Source: a virus. From it: a stretch of 40,383 bases of DNA. The stretch spans positions 1 to 40,383 of IMG/VR virus record IMGVR_UViG_3300048836_000217. One strand, written 5' to 3'. The translations under genes and the position numbers were made by a program. Of this stretch, positions 34,209 to 39,870 are shown one piece after another (the stretch's first letter is position 1; the number at the start of each line of letters is the position of its first letter). The notes beneath the pieces are model-generated. The model made no database searches. It saw nothing but the letters and a program-made list of their open reading frames with translations, and was not told the DNA's origin.

Positions 34209-34245
34209 AACAAAAAACCACCCCATAAAGAGGTGGCTTATTTAA
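34207..34245 (-). terminator. Intrinsic terminator of the SSB operon
   Basis: On the minus strand CCACCTC, a 4-5 nt loop, GGGGTGG and six T. It lies about 18-50 nt past the stop of the SSB-partner gene and ends the early transcript before the repeat-rich gap. Confidence 0.85.
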
Positions 34246-34262
34246 AACAATTGGGGATAAAA

Positions 34263-34694
34263 TTACTTCTTGGCCTTCACAATCACACTGGGCGCACCGT
34301 ATGACACTTCCGGTAATGGAAGTTCTTCACCGTCCTCTGAAATATTTGCGTGTGGGTTACCTTTTAATTTTGCCTCAAACATAGATTTGTATTTTCCCTC
34401 CACGTCTTTAACTGTTTTTGAAGCATCTTCCCATTCTGGGATGCCCTTGTAAGAAAATCTTCTCGCACCGTTTCGGACTTCAAAAGTAAATCCTTTATAG
34501 CCTTCTTTATATTCATTTGCAAGGTCTGCAATTTCACCGCTATATTCCTGTTTGAATATTTTGATCCTTTCCAAAACCGCTTCTAAAACATTCCTTTCGG
34601 TTTCAAGAGAAATTAATGTATCTTCCAAAGACAGGTTTCCTTCTTTATATTCACTCATTACTCCCATTGCGGAGCTTTGTATTACTGTTTCCAT
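34263..34694 (-). CDS. SSB-partner hypothetical protein
   Basis: 143 residues from METVIQSSAMGVMSEYKEGN. A longer frame from 34772 runs through an 8-bp GC-rich hairpin (34739-34760), so the shorter start is preferred. A helical middle (ETERNVLEAVLERIKIFKQEY) precedes a part with GFTFEVRNGARRFSYKGIPEW. In phages of this group it follows the SSB gene and may load or assist SSB; no named family. Confidence 0.65.
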   Translation of the reverse strand: METVIQSSAMGVMSEYKEGNLSLEDTLISLETERNVLEAVLERIKIFKQEYSGEIADLANEYKEGYKGFTFEVRNGARRFSYKGIPEWEDASKTVKDVEGKYKSMFEAKLKGNPHANISEDGEELPLPEVSYGAPSVIVKAKK

Positions 34695-34738
34695 AATTAA
34701 AATGTAGTTCGTTAATAATGTGGTTCCCTTCGGTATTT

Positions 34739-34760
34739 GGCAGGGGTGTGTTCCCCTGCC
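34739..34760 (-). other. Perfect GC-rich hairpin between SSB and its partner gene
   Basis: GGCAGGGG and CCCCTGCC form a perfect 8-bp stem with a 6-nt loop. It lies in the 101-bp gap, with no T tract on either side. It could stabilise the SSB message or reduce downstream translation. It also argues against the longer start of the next gene. Confidence 0.6.
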
Positions 34761-34795
34761 TGTACCTTTCAAATAATTGTTTAGACGCTCCCATT

Positions 34796-35479
34796 TTAAA
34801 AAGCTAAGTCGTCCTCTTCTTCTTCATTCGCCTCAAAATGCTTATCGACTGCGGAATTTTCCCTTGTCGGTTTATCATTTGAAGTATAGGCTATCATATA
34901 TTCCTGTAGTTCCTGCGCAAAAGGTGCAAGTTTTGATTTGTCCTTTATTTCAGCACCTTTTTCAAATACCGGGATTGAATAAGTTACTTTCCCTTTTTTA
35001 AGTTGCTCTGCCCCTTTTACCGTTACCCAGTTCTTGTCAAAATTATTGTCGCCAATAAGCTTAATAAAATCGGAATAAGCGGAAACTCCAGATCCCTTTA
35101 ATGAAATGTTCACAATTTCAAGGTCATTGGTAACGGCATAAATGGAACGGCTATAATGTCCACCCGCATTTTTTACGTTTTCCTTAATGTCCTTATAAAA
35201 TCCAGATGCGATTGCACCACCTTTAAAAGATTTTACATCCATCTTTTCGCTTCCAATGGAGAAAACTTCATTAGAATAGATACCGCTTTCGGATTTATCG
35301 TTCCATCCTTTAACGGTGTGGTAATGTTCTAAGATAACAAATGATAATGGAAGCTCCACTTTTACGTTTTCCTTTTTCTCTTTGTCGTAGTAAGAGAAAC
35401 ATTTTTCATCGCTCTTCCATTCAAGGAATTTTTTTGCGGGATTGGCACTTCTTTTTTCGGGTCTGTCTAACCAGCTCAT
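34796..35479 (-). CDS. Phage single-stranded DNA-binding protein (SSB-like)
   Basis: 227 residues. A beta-rich core (KVELPLSFVILEHYHTVKGW) is followed by a strongly acidic, short tail EANEEEEDDLAF. The acidic tip ending in hydrophobic residues is like the protein-interaction tail of bacterial and phage SSBs. It would coat ssDNA during replication. It heads the early gene pair 34.3-35.5 kb. Confidence 0.7.
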   Translation of the reverse strand: MSWLDRPEKRSANPAKKFLEWKSDEKCFSYYDKEKKENVKVELPLSFVILEHYHTVKGWNDKSESGIYSNEVFSIGSEKMDVKSFKGGAIASGFYKDIKENVKNAGGHYSRSIYAVTNDLEIVNISLKGSGVSAYSDFIKLIGDNNFDKNWVTVKGAEQLKKGKVTYSIPVFEKGAEIKDKSKLAPFAQELQEYMIAYTSNDKPTRENSAVDKHFEANEEEEDDLAF

Positions 35480-35528
35480 AATAAAATAGTTTTAAATTAC
35501 GCTTAAAGTTGCCGTAAGCGCTCCGGCT

Positions 35529-35645
35529 CTATTTGTATATAAATATACGTTTTTTTAATTCATTATCATAATTTATTGATGCTATTGCATCGTTTAACAT
35601 TTGGGCAAGTGAGCCCTCTTGGATTGCGTTTTGTAGGTTTTCCAT
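35529..35645 (-). CDS. Very small hypothetical protein
   Basis: 38 residues (MENLQNAIQEGSLAQMLNDA...RIFIYK), helical and acidic then basic. It lies in the 260-bp gap between the SSB gene and the 65-residue gene. Small size makes it uncertain, but the sequence composition is protein-like. Confidence 0.45.
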   Translation of the reverse strand: MENLQNAIQEGSLAQMLNDAIASINYDNELKKRIFIYK

Positions 35646-35659
35646 AAGATTTGGGGTTT

Positions 35660-35721
35660 AAAAAAAAGGAGCGGGATTATTAACCAAATAACTATGAAAA
35701 AAATTACTTTTCCCGCCCCTT
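35660..35721 (-). terminator. Intrinsic terminator with a long loop
   Basis: On the minus strand GAAGGGGCGGGA, a loop of about 38 nt, then TCCCGCTCC and a run of eight T. One difference in the stem is a G-T wobble. It lies just after the stop of the 65-residue gene and would end the first early transcript. Confidence 0.75.
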
Positions 35722-35738
35722 CGTCATTGTGGGGATAA

Positions 35739-35936
35739 TTATAAATTGTTAATTTCAAATTCGTAAATCTCGTTCAGTTCGTTTGCCAGTTCCCAAAGAC
35801 CGAAGTCCATACAAGCCTTTATTAGCATCTGGGCCTTATGATCGATGTAATCCCATTGAAAGTCTATTGCGTGAAACTCTTTTTTTATAAGGCTCGTAAC
35901 CAATTCCTTGCTGTTATCTGATATAGTGATAGCCAT
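35739..35936 (-). CDS. Small hypothetical early protein
   Basis: 65 residues: MAITISDNSKELVTSLIKKE, then helix AQMLIKACMDFGLWELANELN. All-helical, soluble. It ends just before an intrinsic terminator and begins 3 nt after the stop of the gene upstream. Function unknown. Confidence 0.6.
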   Translation of the reverse strand: MAITISDNSKELVTSLIKKEFHAIDFQWDYIDHKAQMLIKACMDFGLWELANELNEIYEFEINNL

Positions 35937-35939
35937 AGC

Positions 35940-36152
35940 TTATTCGTTTATTTCGATTAGTCTTTCCTCTATTTTTTCGATAACGCTATCGTGCAAAAGG
36001 TCGTAGATGTCTGCTTCACTCCCAGCGTGTACGCTTTGTATTTCTACCTCTGGGCTTGACCCCGGATAATCCCTTGTGGGTGGTTCGCCATTATAGAAGT
36101 CATAGTTGACCTCTACTTCAATTCCGTAAACTGTAACCGTGTCTGTTTTCAT
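35940..36152 (-). CDS. Small hypothetical early protein
   Basis: 70 residues from MKTDTVTVYGIEVEVNYDFY; a frame from 36176 would add eight residues. It holds the motif RDYPGSSPEVEIQSV seen in short proteins of other phages, and an acidic helix at the end. It is the first gene of the leftward early block and has a Bacteroidota-type promoter 22 nt upstream. Confidence 0.65.
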   Translation of the reverse strand: MKTDTVTVYGIEVEVNYDFYNGEPPTRDYPGSSPEVEIQSVHAGSEADIYDLLHDSVIEKIEERLIEINE

Positions 36153-36173
36153 ATTTTTATGTTTTGGTTTAGG

Positions 36174-36205
36174 CAAATGTAAACATAAAATATTTACTAC
36201 GCAAA
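36174..36205 (-). promoter_or_regulatory. Leftward Bacteroidota promoter of the early block
   Basis: On the minus strand TTTG (plus 36202-36205), a 20-base spacer and TACATTTG (plus 36174-36181), matching TTTG-N19-TAnnTTTG except for one extra spacer base. It drives the early genes at 36.15-34.2 kb and is back to back with the rightward promoter of the cassette array. Confidence 0.75.
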
Positions 36206-36214
36206 TAAATTTTA

Positions 36215-36246
36215 TTTGTTTGTTATTATTTTTTGGTTTATCTTTG
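36215..36246 (+). promoter_or_regulatory. Rightward promoter immediately upstream of the cassette array
   Basis: TTTG (36215-36218), a 20-base spacer and TATCTTTG (36239-36246), a good Bacteroidota promoter. It points into the array, 15 bases before the first palindrome. Its place is like the Pc promoter that drives integron cassettes. It shares the 72-bp control region with the leftward early promoter. Confidence 0.7.
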
Positions 36247-36260
36247 TGGTAAGGTTATTC

Positions 36261-36303
36261 CCGATAACGGCAAGTATAACACATCGTTTTAATGTGCTAC
36301 AAC
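36261..36303 (+). repeat. Short palindrome A0 at the array entry
   Basis: Opening box CCGATAAC, arm TAACACAT (36277-36284), loop and arm ATGTGCTA (36292-36299), then CTACAAC that also opens element A. The loop reads TCGTTTTAATG (36284-36294), exactly the loop of element E. No GTT box follows, so this looks like half of a first site fused to element A. Confidence 0.6.
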
Positions 36304-36430
36304 GGACGAACGCTATACGAAGGCAGGGTTAAGATGCACTCCCTTTCAGCCTTGCATAAATGACAAATAGATGCACGAACGCTCACTTTAGCAGTACGCC
36401 CTGCTTTTGTATAGCGTATGTTATAGGGCG
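36296..36430 (+). repeat. attC-like palindrome A
   Basis: Opening box GCTACAAC; arm 36311-36328 pairs with 36399-36416 (16 of 18, both differences G-T wobbles); 70-nt loop; closing box GTTATAGGGC at 36420-36429, which opens cassette 1. This and the next genes lie inside the 293-bp gap between the first early gene and the first cassette gene. Confidence 0.75.
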
Positions 36431-36445
36431 TTTATTTTAATTGAA

Positions 36446-36718
36446 ATGCAAAAAACATTCAAAGTAGCGCAAGTAAGAGATTTATTAAACCAAGTCCACA
36501 ATGAGAAAATCACCTTTAGTCGTTTTGTTGAAATCCTCAACGAACACGCAGAAAGGAAAAGGAAGTTTGATATTAAACAGCTTGATGATTCGTTGAGTTG
36601 GGTAAAATGGCTTGAAGAATCAAAATCACACGGATTAAACGAAGCAAGTCAATCTGATGCTATTCGTGATATATGCACTAAAATCAATGAGGTTGTCAGG
36701 TCTTTAAATGCCCTATAA
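36446..36718 (+). CDS. Cassette 1 protein, hypothetical
   Basis: 90 residues: MQKTFKVAQVRDLLNQVHNE, then ITFSRFVEILNEHAERK, mainly helical. It resembles short helical proteins of Bacteroidota that begin FKVxDVRDLLN and contain ITFSRxVEILNE, all uncharacterised. Start chosen at the first ATG after the opening GTT box; an in-frame ATG at 36407 lies in the palindrome. The TAA stop belongs to the closing box CCCTATAAC, as in integron cassettes. Confidence 0.72.
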   Translation: MQKTFKVAQVRDLLNQVHNEKITFSRFVEILNEHAERKRKFDIKQLDDSLSWVKWLEESKSHGLNEASQSDAIRDICTKINEVVRSLNAL

Positions 36719-36846
36719 CGTATCGGTGCTATACGATGTGGCGGATTTTCAGCAGAAAGCCCAATGCGAAGCACCACAGTTTGAATTAGTAAAAATGTTT
36801 AATCGAAGCACGTCAGCCGCCATATTGTATAGCACTTGTTAGCGGC
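36711..36846 (+). repeat. attC-like palindrome B
   Basis: Opening box CCCTATAAC; arm 36726-36744 pairs with 36817-36835 (17 of 19, both differences G-T wobbles); 72-nt loop; closing box GTTAGCGGC at 36838-36846, which opens cassette 2 and is matched by GCCGCTAAC at 37123-37131. Confidence 0.78.
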
Positions 36847-36872
36847 TGCCCTTCTTCACAAATCAAAATAAA

Positions 36873-37118
36873 ATGCAAATACACATCCCAAGCGAACAAA
36901 GATTAAGAGTAAGCACAAATAAAGAAAGAGTGTTTGTTGATGCAAGTTCAGCACCACATCAAGAATGTTTAACTATTGAATTTTACTCGTTTCAAAAACA
37001 ACAAATCAGGTCAAAGTCAGGCACATTTAAAATGTTTGTCTTTCAAAAAGACCAAGACATTACCGATTTTGATTTTGGCTTTTGGTCAGATGCTGAAACT
37101 GTGTGGCAGTCTTTTTAG
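36873..37118 (+). CDS. Cassette 2 protein, hypothetical
   Basis: 81 residues: MQIHIPSEQRLRVSTNKERV, then TIEFYSFQKQQIRSKSGTFK, ending SDAETVWQSF. Beta-rich with aromatic residues. No family recognised. It lies between the GTT box at 36838 and the AAC box at 37123, with the stop just before the closing box. Confidence 0.68.
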   Translation: MQIHIPSEQRLRVSTNKERVFVDASSAPHQECLTIEFYSFQKQQIRSKSGTFKMFVFQKDQDITDFDFGFWSDAETVWQSF

Positions 37119-37122
37119 GGTT

Positions 37123-37148
37123 GCCGCTAACATGTGTATAAACGCAAC
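37123..37148 (+). repeat. Truncated palindrome C, identical to the end of the array
   Basis: Closing box of cassette 2 plus the left arm only. Its 25 bases at 37124-37148 are identical to 40274-40298 at the end of the array (and so to 18-42). After 37148 the two copies diverge and no GTT box follows. It marks a break in the array where the next stretch was joined. Confidence 0.75.
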
Positions 37149-37208
37149 TAAAGTGGTAATAAAAACTATTAAAAATTTAATTTATGAAATCAATTAAAAC
37201 CTAAAACT

Positions 37209-37361
37209 ATGAACAAAACAAAACAAGGATCGATAAAATACACGATTGAGGAAGCGAAAAAAGCTGACAGAATAGCACGGCACTACACAGGGCGCGGAGG
37301 TCTAACGTCTTTCGTAAAGTTCGCCATTGCGCACCTTTGGAAAGATGAGTTTAATGAGTAG
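37209..37361 (+). CDS. Small hypothetical protein (possible DNA-binding)
   Basis: 50 residues: MNKTKQGSIKYTIEEAKKAD, then RHYTGRGGLTSFVKFAIAHL and a short acidic end. Strand then helix, turn, helix recalls ribbon-helix-helix proteins, but this is weak. It lies after the truncated palindrome C, without a matched cassette border on its left. Its stop lies 2 nt before the AAC box of element D. Confidence 0.55.
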   Translation: MNKTKQGSIKYTIEEAKKADRIARHYTGRGGLTSFVKFAIAHLWKDEFNE

Positions 37362-37458
37362 ATAACGTCTCAGGGCTAAAATATCGTGCGATATGAGTGA
37401 AGTACAATATATGGAATTAACCAAAAGCCAAGCATGGATTTTAGCCCATGTTAGTGGC
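37361..37458 (+). repeat. attC-like palindrome D
   Basis: Opening box GATAAC; arm GGGCTAAAAT (37373-37382) pairs perfectly with ATTTTAGCCC (37438-37447); 55-nt loop; closing box GTTAGTGGC (37450-37458), matched by GCCACTAAC at 37676-37684. The loop contains the ATG that starts the next gene. Confidence 0.8.
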
Positions 37459-37683
37459 TCTTTGGCTGTGCGGATAGCCGAACTCAAAAAGGGAATGCAA
37501 ATCCTGACAATAGAGAAAGTTGATTACAAAGGGGAAAGAGGGGTTGAGATTGAAATAAAGAAAACAACAGTCAAACAGCTACGTGGCACATCCCTTCAAC
37601 TTGAACGATTCCCCTTCCCTTTGTATTGGAAGAAAGATATTGATTTGAATAGCGTGGTGGTGGTTAAGCCAAATTGCCACTAA
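37393..37683 (+). CDS. Cassette 3 protein with a palindrome-encoded leader
   Basis: 96 residues if translation begins at the ATG in the loop of palindrome D; the leader runs through the right arm and the GTT box, which codes Val-Ser-Gly-Ser, then LAVRIAELKKGMQILTIEKV. An internal ATG at 37495 would give 62 residues. The core (MQILTIEKVDYKGERGVEIE) is beta-rich, soluble, of unknown family. The stop is the TAA of the closing box CACTAAC. Confidence 0.65.
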   Translation: MSEVQYMELTKSQAWILAHVSGSLAVRIAELKKGMQILTIEKVDYKGERGVEIEIKKTTVKQLRGTSLQLERFPFPLYWKKDIDLNSVVVVKPNCH

Positions 37684-37733
37684 CGGTTTGGCTAAACTGT
37701 CGTTTTAATGCAGTTTTAGCCGTTGTTGTAGGT
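37676..37733 (+). repeat. Short attC-like palindrome E
   Basis: Opening box GCCACTAAC; arm GGCTAAACTG (37690-37699) pairs with CAGTTTTAGCC (37711-37721) with one bulged base; the 11-nt loop is TCGTTTTAATG; closing box GTTGTAGGT (37725-37733), matched by ACCTACAAC at 37967-37975. It is the shortest complete site, 58 bp. Confidence 0.78.
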
Positions 37734-37773
37734 ACGTAAGCCTACGGATTTTAAAACAAAAAACTTAAATACA

Positions 37774-37956
37774 ATGGAAGAAAATAAATTAGATGCAAAT
37801 GATTACGCCAAACTTGCCAAAGAGCAATTGAGAGAAGCGTACAAATCACTTTTAAAAGCTGCCGAAATTGATGGCAAATATGAATACAAAGACTCTATAA
37901 AATGTAGAATGCTGGACAGAGCTTCAAAAGTAATTGAGATAACAGAAGGGCTTTAG
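37774..37956 (+). CDS. Cassette 4 protein, hypothetical
   Basis: 60 residues: MEENKLDANDYAKLAKEQLR, then EAYKSLLKAAEIDGKYEYKDS, helical and charged. It sits cleanly between the GTT box at 37725 and the AAC box at 37967. No family recognised. Confidence 0.65.
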   Translation: MEENKLDANDYAKLAKEQLREAYKSLLKAAEIDGKYEYKDSIKCRMLDRASKVIEITEGL

Positions 37957-37966
37957 TAGGCTTATT

Positions 37967-38177
37967 ACCTACAACGCTTCGGGTATAACAAAAGTTAATG
38001 ATATGAAAATGACAGACCAATGGGGAGTTCCCTTAACATCTTTAGAATTACAAAGGTTTCTAAAATATTTGGAAAATAATAGAATAGCCCCAAATACAAT
38101 GACAAATAATGAAAGAATACAATTAGTTTGGGATTGGAAGGAGTTGAATTAATTTTTGTTATACCGTGTTGTGCAAC
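37967..38177 (+). repeat. attC-like palindrome F with a gene in its loop
   Basis: Opening box ACCTACAAC; arm 37982-37999 pairs with 38148-38165 (17 of 18, the one difference a G-T wobble); the loop of about 148 nt holds a 49-codon gene; closing box GTTGTGCAAC (38168-38177). The stem is the longest of the array, and the loop is twice the usual size. Confidence 0.68.
38003..38152 (+). CDS. Small gene inside the loop of palindrome F
   Basis: 49 residues: MKMTDQWGVPLTSLELQRFL, then KYLENNRIAPNTMTNNERIQ, ending DWKELN. Helical, soluble; no family. Start and stop fall almost exactly at the two arms of palindrome F, so the gene is flanked by an 18-bp inverted repeat. It may be a cassette gene trapped in the site. 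Confidence 0.58.
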   Translation: MKMTDQWGVPLTSLELQRFLKYLENNRIAPNTMTNNERIQLVWDWKELN

Positions 38178-38255
38178 GTTTTTTAATGCAATAAATGACT
38201 AAAAATTACAATAATGATTTTTATTAATGCAATTTCTTTCTAAATGTTGCACAAC
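38168..38255 (+). repeat. Orphan cassette without an ORF
   Basis: Opened by GTTGTGCAAC (38168-38177) and closed by the exact complement GTTGCACAAC (38246-38255), 88 bp in all. It contains no reading frame of note. A pair TTAATGCAATAA / TTATTAATGCA inside it can also pair. It shows that the ends, not a gene, define a cassette. Confidence 0.65.
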
Positions 38256-38379
38256 GTTGGGTATTTCTGCTGTGGCGACAACTAAAACAAAAACTACAAA
38301 GAATTACAAATCTAAATATTATTAAAAAAAGTGAAACAAAAAACATTCAGAGCCATAGCAGAAATACTGGGTTATCTGC
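38250..38379 (+). repeat. attC-like palindrome G
   Basis: Opening box CACAAC; arm 38261-38276 pairs with 38352-38367 (15 of 16, the difference a G-T wobble); 75-nt loop; closing box GTTATCTGC (38371-38379), matched exactly by GCAGATAAC at 38586-38594. Confidence 0.75.
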
Positions 38380-38383
38380 TGGC

Positions 38384-38593
38384 TGGATTTCCATTAAATA
38401 AAAACTTCCCGAATTTGATTTGCCTGTACTCGTTTGTAAAGAAGGTAGTGAAGACACAATTGAAATTTGCCGTCTCGAAAGCAAAATAATAAGAAAAGAT
38501 AGCGTTTCTCTCGAATGGCTGCAAGGTAAATCAAGTTATGATTATTGGTATCACGAAGTTACACATTGGCAATTTCTACCAGCTTGCAGATAA
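38384..38593 (+). pseudogene. DUF551-like gene with an in-frame stop
   Basis: The frame reads WISIK, stop, then KLPEFDLPVLVCKEGS and later SSYDYWYHEVTHWQFLP before the TAA of the closing box. This is the DUF551 pattern (WI...LP...VLV......VTHW.PLP), common in phages and mobile DNA. The TAA at 38399-38401 replaces what should be a Glu/Lys/Gln codon, and no ATG lies upstream in frame. It is either a broken gene or one read with an unusual start or stop. The stop codon is again supplied by the closing TAAC. Confidence 0.62.
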
Positions 38594-38922
38594 CGTTAAG
38601 TATATGCACCGTTAAAACTAAAACATAACAAATGAGAACATACATTTATAAAGAACTGATAGCAGAAGCCTTTACATCTATAGGCAAGAACAATATAAAC
38701 CATCCCGACATCATAAAAGCGTTTGGGATAGATAAAACTGGACATTATTGCGAAATTTATAAAGAGGATTGGGGTTTTTCTATACACCTCTACGGTAAAG
38801 GTTTTATGAACGGTTATTACCCGACCATAGTTGATATTACTGAACAAAAAGATGTAAAGGCTTTGCGTACAAAGATAAAAACTGTCTTTAGTTCAAATGG
38901 TGTATATACAGTGTTAGCAAAT
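38586..38922 (+). repeat. attC-like palindrome H (uncertain), spanning a gene
   Basis: Opening box GCAGATAAC; arm GTATATGCACC (38600-38610) pairs with GGTGTATATAC (38899-38909; the one difference a G-T wobble); followed by GTTAGCAAAT (38913-38922), which resembles the complement of TTTGCTAA near 39019. The loop of 288 nt holds most of the next gene. It is weaker than the other sites and might be chance. Confidence 0.4.
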
Positions 38923-39012
38923 CCGTTGCCTACCAAAGCACAAGAGATTGAAAAAATACTAAAACCATTAAAAGGCAGAGATATTGGTAAACCATTAAAT
39001 GGCGAATGGTAG
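38632..39012 (+). CDS. Array protein, hypothetical
   Basis: 126 residues: MRTYIYKELIAEAFTSIGKN, then DKTGHYCEIYKEDWGFSIHL, a Lys-rich helix and GRDIGKPLNGEW at the end. An alpha-beta protein of unknown family. It starts in the presumed loop of palindrome H and passes through the presumed GTT box, so either the gene or that palindrome call is misplaced. It has no matched cassette border of its own. Confidence 0.65.
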   Translation: MRTYIYKELIAEAFTSIGKNNINHPDIIKAFGIDKTGHYCEIYKEDWGFSIHLYGKGFMNGYYPTIVDITEQKDVKALRTKIKTVFSSNGVYTVLANPLPTKAQEIEKILKPLKGRDIGKPLNGEW

Positions 39013-39017
39013 GAAAT

Positions 39018-39120
39018 GTTTGCTAAAGTCGAGGCTAAGAAACGTAGCCTATAATCACGTTTCATTAATCAGCACAATGTTAATTGGCTATGTTTTTTAG
39101 CCTTTGTTAGCACCAGTACT
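39018..39120 (+). repeat. attC-like palindrome I
   Basis: Opening box TTTGCTAAAG; arm 39032-39049 pairs with 39086-39103 (16 of 18, both differences G-T wobbles); 36-nt loop; closing box GTTAGCACCAGTACT (39106-39120), matched over 14 of 15 bases by AGTATTGGTGCTAAC at 39727-39741. Confidence 0.8.
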
Positions 39121-39151
39121 TTCACTCACAATTTAATTTAAAAACAATAAT

Positions 39152-39475
39152 ATGGAATTTTCATTTGAAGCAAAAGTAGTTCTCACTTTAGAACACAAAA
39201 AAGAAATGACAACCTCGAAACACGTAGCAACGGATTTCAATCTGGGGGTTAGTGATAACTTAGTAAGACACCAATATTTAGATAAAGAAGATTTGCCCAC
39301 CGAAGCAGGTTCTAAGGTTTTATCTAACGTTCTTGTGCAGGGATTGGTAGGAAACATACACTTAGCACACGAAAAAGGATTTAGGGATAGTGCCGAGCAT
39401 TTACGCTGGATTATTTCTGAATTAGAACGTGGATTTATTACAGTAGCAAACGTTGAACAATCTAATTTTAAATAA
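39152..39475 (+). CDS. Cassette 8 first protein, hypothetical
   Basis: 107 residues: MEFSFEAKVVLTLEHKKEMT, then LSNVLVQGLVGNIHLAHEKG and FRDSAEHLRWIISELERGF. A beta start and helical end; no family recognised. It shares a cassette with the next gene; its stop and the next ATG are one base apart, so this is a two-gene cassette. Confidence 0.68.
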   Translation: MEFSFEAKVVLTLEHKKEMTTSKHVATDFNLGVSDNLVRHQYLDKEDLPTEAGSKVLSNVLVQGLVGNIHLAHEKGFRDSAEHLRWIISELERGFITVANVEQSNFK

Positions 39476-39476
39476 T

Positions 39477-39728
39477 ATGAAACCAACAAAATTTAAAGAA
39501 TGCAATGTAACATTTGCAAAAGACCAACCAGAATATAATCAATTACCAGCGTTTAGGGATGAAAAAGGCGAGGTAGTAACGTGCTGGAAATTGACATTTA
39601 GGGAACGGCTAAGGATTTTATTGAAAGGTGAAGTTTGGCTTTGCTTACTGACTTTTAACCAGCCATTAACGCCAAGTTTTATGAGTACCAAGAAAAGTGA
39701 TGTTCTTGAAACGAACGATGTTTCTTAG
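39477..39728 (+). CDS. Cassette 8 second protein, conserved hypothetical
   Basis: 83 residues from MKPTKFKECNVTFAKDQPEY. The pattern NVTFAKDQPEYNQLPAFRDE, then VVTCWKLTFRERLRILLKGE, then WLCLLTFNQPLTPS matches a family of short proteins that I recall from many bacteria and phages (CNVTFAxDQPEYxPLPA / CWxLTxxERLRLLxxG). Function unknown. It ends next to the closing box. Confidence 0.7.
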   Translation: MKPTKFKECNVTFAKDQPEYNQLPAFRDEKGEVVTCWKLTFRERLRILLKGEVWLCLLTFNQPLTPSFMSTKKSDVLETNDVS

Positions 39729-39870
39729 TATTGGTGCTAACGTTCCGCAGCTTGGCGAGGTGCGGGACTTTCAGCACTAAAGCCGATTAGAATTACTTAA
39801 CTTAAAATTTAGCACAATATGTCAAACGAAGTACAAAACCCCGCATCTTGCCAAACTGCTGTTAGCGGTT
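39727..39870 (+). repeat. attC-like palindrome J
   Basis: Opening box GGTGCTAAC (part of the 15-base border at 39727-39741); arm 39747-39766 pairs with 39840-39859 (17 of 20; two differences are G-T wobbles, one C-A); 73-nt loop that contains the ATG of the next gene; closing box GTTAGCGGTT (39861-39870), matched by GACCGCTAAC at 40272-40281. Confidence 0.78.

Noticed and set aside
38331-38489. GTG-started 52-codon ORF across palindrome G
   Set aside because: It reads through the palindrome and is in another frame from the DUF551-like sequence; no support beyond being open.
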